Assembly (NCBI GenBank): GCA_964508915.1
Contig: CAZDVK010000018.1
Span: 1-18,807, forward strand
Length of the DNA stretch: 18,807 nucleotides
From: CAZDVK01 sp964508915
GTDB lineage: Bacteria > Pseudomonadota > Alphaproteobacteria > Paracaedibacterales > CAIULA01
Direction: 5' to 3'
Shown in pieces: positions 15,081 to 18,807 of this stretch (its first letter is position 1; the number at the start of each line of letters is the position of its first letter). The notes under the pieces were generated by a model, which saw only the letters and a list, made by a program, of their open reading frames with translations, was not told where the DNA came from and did no database searches. A program made the translations under genes and the position numbers.

Positions 15081-16076
15081 ATGAATGGAATGGTTTATAA
15101 ATTTATTTTAACAACGGCTTTGTGCAGTACTGCTGTGCTTGCATCAGATGGTGAGGGGGATGAAGGGGGCGATTATTCAACCCCTGTTAAACAGGTAATG
15201 GCTGAAATTGAGGCGGTTCCTGACACAGTTGCTTTGCAAAGAAGGGTAGCCGAAGGAATTTCAGGAATTTTTTCACCTGGAACAAAAGAGTTTATGGAGA
15301 CAATTGCTTTACAAGAGGCAAAAGTTAAAAGAGATAGAGAAAAATCCATGCTTGAAGTGCGAAGGGATGTTCTGTTGCGTGAAGAAGAGCAAACTGCTGC
15401 AAAAGAAGCAGCCAGAAGGCAAGCTGCGCTTGAACATGAACAACATACAAAACAACTTGCAGAGTTTAGACGTTTGTTTGAATTACAAACGGCCTCAGGG
15501 CTTGAAAAAACAAGGAAAGAAGCACTTCTAGCTGCAGAAATTGAAGCTTTAAGGCAAAGAGAGTCAGAAACCTTATTAGAGTTAGATGGGTTGCGTCAAA
15601 GTTTGGCAACCACTAGAGGTGAAGTTGAAGAATTGACAGAAGATCTGGGCGTAGTTAGAGGTGAAGCATCAGCTTTATCCGCTGAATTAGGCGATACGAA
15701 AGGCCAATTGGCTGCTATTGAAGATCAAAAAGCTAAAGCGGAGCAAAGCTTGGATGAAAAAAGGGCGGCGATGCGTTTAGCTGCAGAAAAAATGACCGCA
15801 TTGACAGAAGCACTGTCTAGAAATCAGGCTGAGGTTGCCAGATTAACGCTTGAAAAACAACAACTTGCTGCGCGTAACGAATTAGATGGAGCTGCAAGGG
15901 CAGAACTTGCTGGTACAGTCAGTGATTACTCAAGCTTGATAGCCCAGCTAACACGTGCCTTGTCTGTTTCTGCCTCTATGGGTGGTGGTGTTCCTCAAAC
16001 ACCTGGTGGCCAAGGGGTGGCTGACATAGACCCAATGACTGGTCTGCCGAGAGTTAATCTAAGTGGTGGAAAATAA
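15081..16076 (+). CDS. Exported long coiled-coil protein
   Basis: Unrecognised 331-residue protein. A Sec signal peptide ends at VLA (19-21). The mature chain starts with an acidic SDGEGDEGGD patch (22-31). From about 66 to 293 it is almost uninterrupted Glu/Lys/Ala/Leu-rich heptad sequence, typical of a long coiled coil, without Cys in the mature part. The C-terminus (299-331) is Gly/Pro-rich (GGGVPQTPGGQG) and ends MTGLPRVNLSGGK, suggesting a flexible tail or contact site. No membrane anchor or lipobox was seen. It is 21 bp after the anchored coiled-coil gene and 70 bp before the beta-barrel gene, so it could bridge inner and outer membrane partners; this role is inference. Confidence 0.7.
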   Translation: MNGMVYKFILTTALCSTAVLASDGEGDEGGDYSTPVKQVMAEIEAVPDTVALQRRVAEGISGIFSPGTKEFMETIALQEAKVKRDREKSMLEVRRDVLLREEEQTAAKEAARRQAALEHEQHTKQLAEFRRLFELQTASGLEKTRKEALLAAEIEALRQRESETLLELDGLRQSLATTRGEVEELTEDLGVVRGEASALSAELGDTKGQLAAIEDQKAKAEQSLDEKRAAMRLAAEKMTALTEALSRNQAEVARLTLEKQQLAARNELDGAARAELAGTVSDYSSLIAQLTRALSVSASMGGGVPQTPGGQGVADIDPMTGLPRVNLSGGK

Positions 16077-16085
16077 TTTTTACTT

Positions 16086-16128
16086 GCTTATGTCGCTTAA
16101 TGTCTTAAGCGACATAAGCTTTCCTCTA
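16086..16128 (+). terminator. Perfect 15-bp hairpin between coiled-coil and beta-barrel genes
   Basis: GCTTATGTCGCTTAA (16086-16100) and its exact complement (16105-16119) enclose a TGTC loop. The following bases are pyrimidine-rich (TTTCCTCT) rather than a T run, so termination would be partial. It ends 27 nt before the GTG of the beta-barrel gene and may reduce or tune its expression. Confidence 0.65.
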
Positions 16129-16146
16129 TAAAGTAGATTTAAAATT

Positions 16147-16950
16147 GTGAAAAAAACTTTTTGTTTTTTGTTTGTTGTGTGTTCTGGAGGGGTTGTTGCT
16201 GAGCCTTCTGCCGTGAAAAGCATTTCTCCAACAACTTCACCATATCGATTGGGTTTTGGTTTGGCTGCAGAGCTCTTAAGTTCTGAAGCTAAACTGAAGC
16301 TTCAACCTTCTGGTACCTTGGGAAATATTTCATCGACACAGCAACACTCAACGAAAAAATTTCAAGTTGCCCCAAGTGTAGAGTTTGGCCGTTTTATAGC
16401 GGATGACTATTACTTAGGTGTCCAATTCAGCTGGCGCCGATCGCGTGCTCGAAGTACGTCAAGCTCTTCCATGATGGGGTATTCTTATGCTTTCTCTCAT
16501 GAATTTAAGATGAAATCTTACAGTGATATTTTCTTAAAGGTTGGGTATAAGCCATCCCCACAATTTATGGTTTACGGCCTTGCAGGCCCGTCTGTTGCTC
16601 GGTGGCATTACACTATGAACCAACTGCTTCTGGATAATACTTTATCTGTTCAAAGTGGCACGCCTATTAATCAAATAAAAATGAAAGAAACATCTGTTGG
16701 TTTGGGTTTAGGGATTGGGACTGAATTTCGTATAAAAGAAAAAGTGTCAATTAGCTTGGAATATACACACCACATGCATCGATCCAAGAAACATTCCGAT
16801 TATGTAAGTTACGATACACCTGTTACTGTGTTAACGGGCGGTGGGCCTATCACACGATATAAAAATTCTGCTGGTAATTTAAAAACTTCCGTCCAACCAT
16901 CTTATTCCACCATTGCGTTACGGGTTACATTCTTCGTATCACCTTTTTAA
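16147..16950 (+). CDS. Outer-membrane beta-barrel protein, opacity/OmpA-like barrel type
   Basis: Predicted outer-membrane barrel of 267 residues. The signal peptide ends at VVA (16-18). Alternating amphipathic strands follow: YRLGFGLAAELL (33-44), FQVAPSVEFGRFI (72-84) and YYLGVQFSWRR (88-98), IFLKVGYK (128-135), FMVYGLAGPSVARW (140-153), TSVGLGLGIGTEFRI (182-196), VSISLEYTHHM (200-210) and TIALRVTFFVSPF (255-267). The chain ends in Phe, the usual BAM-recognition residue. Loops rich in Ser, Thr, His and Lys would face outward. This fits an eight-strand barrel such as PF13505, with no C-terminal peptidoglycan-binding domain. The start is GTG without a clear ribosome site. It closes the three-gene cluster. 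Confidence 0.82.
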   Translation: MKKTFCFLFVVCSGGVVAEPSAVKSISPTTSPYRLGFGLAAELLSSEAKLKLQPSGTLGNISSTQQHSTKKFQVAPSVEFGRFIADDYYLGVQFSWRRSRARSTSSSSMMGYSYAFSHEFKMKSYSDIFLKVGYKPSPQFMVYGLAGPSVARWHYTMNQLLLDNTLSVQSGTPINQIKMKETSVGLGLGIGTEFRIKEKVSISLEYTHHMHRSKKHSDYVSYDTPVTVLTGGGPITRYKNSAGNLKTSVQPSYSTIALRVTFFVSPF

Positions 16951-17048
16951 AGCTTTTGTTGGTTTCTTTAAACGCTGCGCAGCTTGACAAAAGGCCAAAC
17001 CTTATGAACCAATAGGGTATATGACCTGTTTTTTGAAGGTGCGTTTCT
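16951..17048 (+). other. Spacer between barrel gene and cytochrome gene
   Basis: A 98-bp spacer with a GCTGCGCAGC palindrome (16973-16982) and TTGACA at 16984-16989, a possible -35 box without a good -10 at normal spacing. GAAGG upstream of 17049 can serve as ribosome site for the cytochrome gene. Confidence 0.35.
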
Positions 17049-17567
17049 ATGCCCCGTTCTTATTCACCTATATTTAAAGTCATTCACTGGTTGATGGCCT
17101 TTATGATTATTGGCCTTCTTGTTTTGGGTTTTAACCTAGATGATATTCCAGCCGATTATAAATCTATGGCCTACACAGCCCATAAAACCGGTGGGTTTTT
17201 AGTTCTTATTTTTTTGTGTTGCAGAATTTTGTTACGCATGATGCAGGGTACCCCTGAACCCAGGGGGCCGCGGTGGATGCAAATTGTGGCCCATGTAACA
17301 TCGGGCTTGTTGTACGGCTTTATGGCGTTAATGGCTGTGTCGGGTACGTTGATGTCATTTTATAGTGGACGTGGTATTCAGTTGTTTGGGGTGGTGAATG
17401 TGCCGAATTTTTTCCATGAATCCCCCGACCTGTCAAAGGCATTTCATACACTGCATGTTTCTTACCCCATGATATTTACGTGGTTAATCGGTTTACATAT
17501 TTTGGGGGCCTTATTTCACCATTTTATTTTGCAAGATGATGTGTTAAAACGCATGTTACTTAGGTAA
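17049..17567 (+). CDS. Cytochrome b561 family protein (CybB/YodB type)
   Basis: Di-haem inner-membrane cytochrome of the bacterial b561 family, 172 residues with four membrane segments (about 11-28, 46-63, 81-103, 137-157). Candidate haem-ligand histidines are H13 (FKVIHWLMAFM), H45 (TAHKTGG), H136 (HTLHVSYP) and H150 (GLHILGALFHHF). The C-terminal HILGALFHHFI.QDDVLKRML is the family signature. Members pass electrons between quinol and periplasmic or superoxide acceptors. It starts with ATG behind GAAGG and runs directly into hemW, so the pair may share a message; both deal with haem. Confidence 0.92.
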   Translation: MPRSYSPIFKVIHWLMAFMIIGLLVLGFNLDDIPADYKSMAYTAHKTGGFLVLIFLCCRILLRMMQGTPEPRGPRWMQIVAHVTSGLLYGFMALMAVSGTLMSFYSGRGIQLFGVVNVPNFFHESPDLSKAFHTLHVSYPMIFTWLIGLHILGALFHHFILQDDVLKRMLLR

Positions 17568-17591
17568 AGAAAATTTTTGCATAATCAAAAT

Positions 17592-18722
17592 ATGGTTCCT
17601 CTCTCTCTTTATATTCATTGGCCATTTTGCGTGTCAAAGTGCCCTTACTGTGACTTCAACAGCCATGTTCAGCGCCGTATTTCCGAAGAAAATTGGCAAA
17701 GTGCTTTAGAAAAAGAATTGAAGCGTTTATATGGGCAAACAGAAGGCAGGCCTTTGAAAACCATTTTCTTTGGGGGGGGAACGCCATCATTGATGCACCC
17801 AAAAACGGTTGAGCATGTTATTCAAACGGCCCAAAAACTGTGGGGTTTTACCCCGAACATTGAAATAACGTTAGAGGCTAACCCCAATTCTGTTGAGGCT
17901 GAACGATTTAAAGCCTTTCGTCAGGCCGGTATAAACCGCATTTCTGTGGGCATACAGGCTTTGAATGATCATGCGTTGAAAGCGTTGGGGCGGCAACATA
18001 ATGCCATAGAGGCCATCCAAGCTATTGAGGTGGCGTGTCACACTTTTGACCGTGTTTCTTTTGATTTAATTTATGGCAGGCCTGGGCAGACTCTTGCCGA
18101 TTGGCAAGCTGAACTTAACGAAGCTTTGCAATTTGGCACAACGCATTTGTCATTGTATCAATTAACCATTGAACCCGGCACAGCGTTTGCGACGTTATAT
18201 CAACGGGGGGAATTGGTTCTGCCCCATGATGATGTGTTGGCTGACATGTATGAATTCACCCAAATAACGATGAACAACCATAATATGCCTGCCTATGAAG
18301 TTTCAAATCATGCTTTGGCAGGTCACGAAAGCCAACATAACTTAACCTATTGGCGATATGAAGATTATGTGGGGGTGGGGCCAGGTGCCCATGGCCGGTT
18401 GACAATGAATGAAAAAAAATACGCCATGAAACAAAAAAGGGCCCCTGAAAGTTGGTATCAAGCTGTGCAGCAGGGGTGTGGTGATGACGAAATTGTGGAG
18501 CTAACGCTTTTTGAACAAAGTCAAGAAGTCCTCATGATGGGTTTACGCCTTCAAGAGGGGGTTTCCCTGGATCGGGTAAAACATGCGATAAATTTGGATA
18601 AAATGCGTGTTTTGGAAAATTCTGGTTTTTTAACGTCTGTAGGTGACAAGATTCAATGCACCCCTCAAGGGCGCGCGTGTTTAAATGCCGTTTTGAAGGA
18701 ATTGATGTTAGAAGCTGTTTAA
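17592..18722 (+). CDS. hemW: HemW, radical SAM haem chaperone-type protein
   Basis: Radical SAM protein related to oxygen-independent coproporphyrinogen III oxidase but of the HemW haem-chaperone type. I choose ATG 17592 (376 residues, starting MVPLSLYIHWPFC), which matches the family start; an in-frame TTG at 17577 would add five residues. The iron-sulfur motif is C13-x3-C17-x2-C20 followed by D-F, whereas HemN has a further Cys at the second position; this favours HemW. The SAM site GGGTPSL is at 61-67, with TLEANPNS and RISVGIQAL next. The C-terminal HemN-type domain contains YEVSNHA, NLTYWRYEDYVGVGPGAHG and the EVLMMGLRLQEGVSL helix. HemW binds haem and passes it to respiratory proteins; cytochrome b561 lies 24 bp upstream, a fitting neighbour. 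Confidence 0.93.
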   Translation: MVPLSLYIHWPFCVSKCPYCDFNSHVQRRISEENWQSALEKELKRLYGQTEGRPLKTIFFGGGTPSLMHPKTVEHVIQTAQKLWGFTPNIEITLEANPNSVEAERFKAFRQAGINRISVGIQALNDHALKALGRQHNAIEAIQAIEVACHTFDRVSFDLIYGRPGQTLADWQAELNEALQFGTTHLSLYQLTIEPGTAFATLYQRGELVLPHDDVLADMYEFTQITMNNHNMPAYEVSNHALAGHESQHNLTYWRYEDYVGVGPGAHGRLTMNEKKYAMKQKRAPESWYQAVQQGCGDDEIVELTLFEQSQEVLMMGLRLQEGVSLDRVKHAINLDKMRVLENSGFLTSVGDKIQCTPQGRACLNAVLKELMLEAV

Positions 18723-18736
18723 AGATACGAAATGTG

Positions 18737-18807
18737 TTAAAGCAAATTTGCCAATACCCGCCCGACTGCGTCGGGGCCACCGTAAAGCCCAAACCAGTGC
18801 ATGGCCA
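18737..18807 (-). CDS. Possible 3' end of a convergent gene, cut by the window
   Basis: On the minus strand a frame is open from the window edge to a TAA at 18739-18737 and reads AMHWFGLYGGPDAVGRVLANLL. The composition (GGPDAVGRVLANLL) looks like a real protein C-terminus, and the stop lies 14 bp from the hemW stop in a convergent layout. With only about 23 residues visible I cannot name a family, and chance openness is not excluded. Confidence 0.4.
   Translation of the reverse strand, partial: AMHWFGLYGGPDAVGRVLANLL

Noticed and set aside
18532..18792. Minus-strand frame of 86 codons overlapping the hemW end
   Set aside because: It overlaps conserved HemW sequence; another minus-strand frame ending at 18737 is the better candidate for the edge gene.
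1..18807. Reassigned stop codons or tRNA/rRNA genes
   Set aside because: Conserved genes use TGG for Trp and have no internal TGA, and no cloverleaf or rRNA segment was recognised by eye.

Overview
The window reads as chromosomal DNA of a moderately AT-rich alphaproteobacterium, probably a host-associated or intracellular lineage of the Holosporales/Rickettsiales type. The grounds are the mdh-sucC-sucD-sucA order typical of Alphaproteobacteria, an RMD1/YagE (DUF155) protein shared with mitochondria and Rickettsia-like bacteria, an MHS-type metabolite/proton symporter, several orphan exported proteins, and interspersed palindromes of the GTCATCCC...GGGAT type. The host assignment is inference; no marker gene such as 16S rRNA is present.

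Layout. 91-7192 (minus strand): a tight run of an alpha/beta-hydrolase esterase, mdh, sucC, sucD, sucA and a beta-carbonic-anhydrase-like lipoprotein, with gaps of 3-24 bp. It encodes the 2-oxoglutarate to oxaloacetate part of the TCA cycle except fumarase and succinate dehydrogenase; sucB and lpd are not next to sucA. 7193-7371 is a divergent promoter region. 7372-8607 (plus): an MHS-family MFS transporter. 8731-9522 (plus): an exported orphan protein with a basic, SPKK-bearing C-terminal half. 9603-10759 (plus): trmD and rplS, preceded and followed by hairpins. 10823-10952: a palindromic MITE-like element whose right arm covers the mutY stop codon. 10945-12773 (minus): mutY overlapping a DUF155 gene. 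12825-13028: a second palindrome plus a 17-bp direct repeat. 13023-13412 (minus): a small MazG-type NTP pyrophosphohydrolase.

13413-14120 has no gene; it holds another composite palindrome, a long AT-rich stretch and a hairpin leader. 14121-16950 (plus) is a three-gene envelope cluster: an exported protein with coiled coil and C-terminal membrane anchor, an exported long coiled-coil protein, and an outer-membrane beta-barrel. 17049-18722 (plus): cytochrome b561 and hemW, both linked to haem. The right edge probably carries the last codons of a convergent gene.

The conserved genes are housekeeping genes. The least explained content is the 14.1-17.0 kb envelope cluster, the related-looking exported protein at 8731, the palindromic elements, and a recurring arrangement in which a strong hairpin ends 17-27 nt before a start codon that lacks a clear ribosome binding site.
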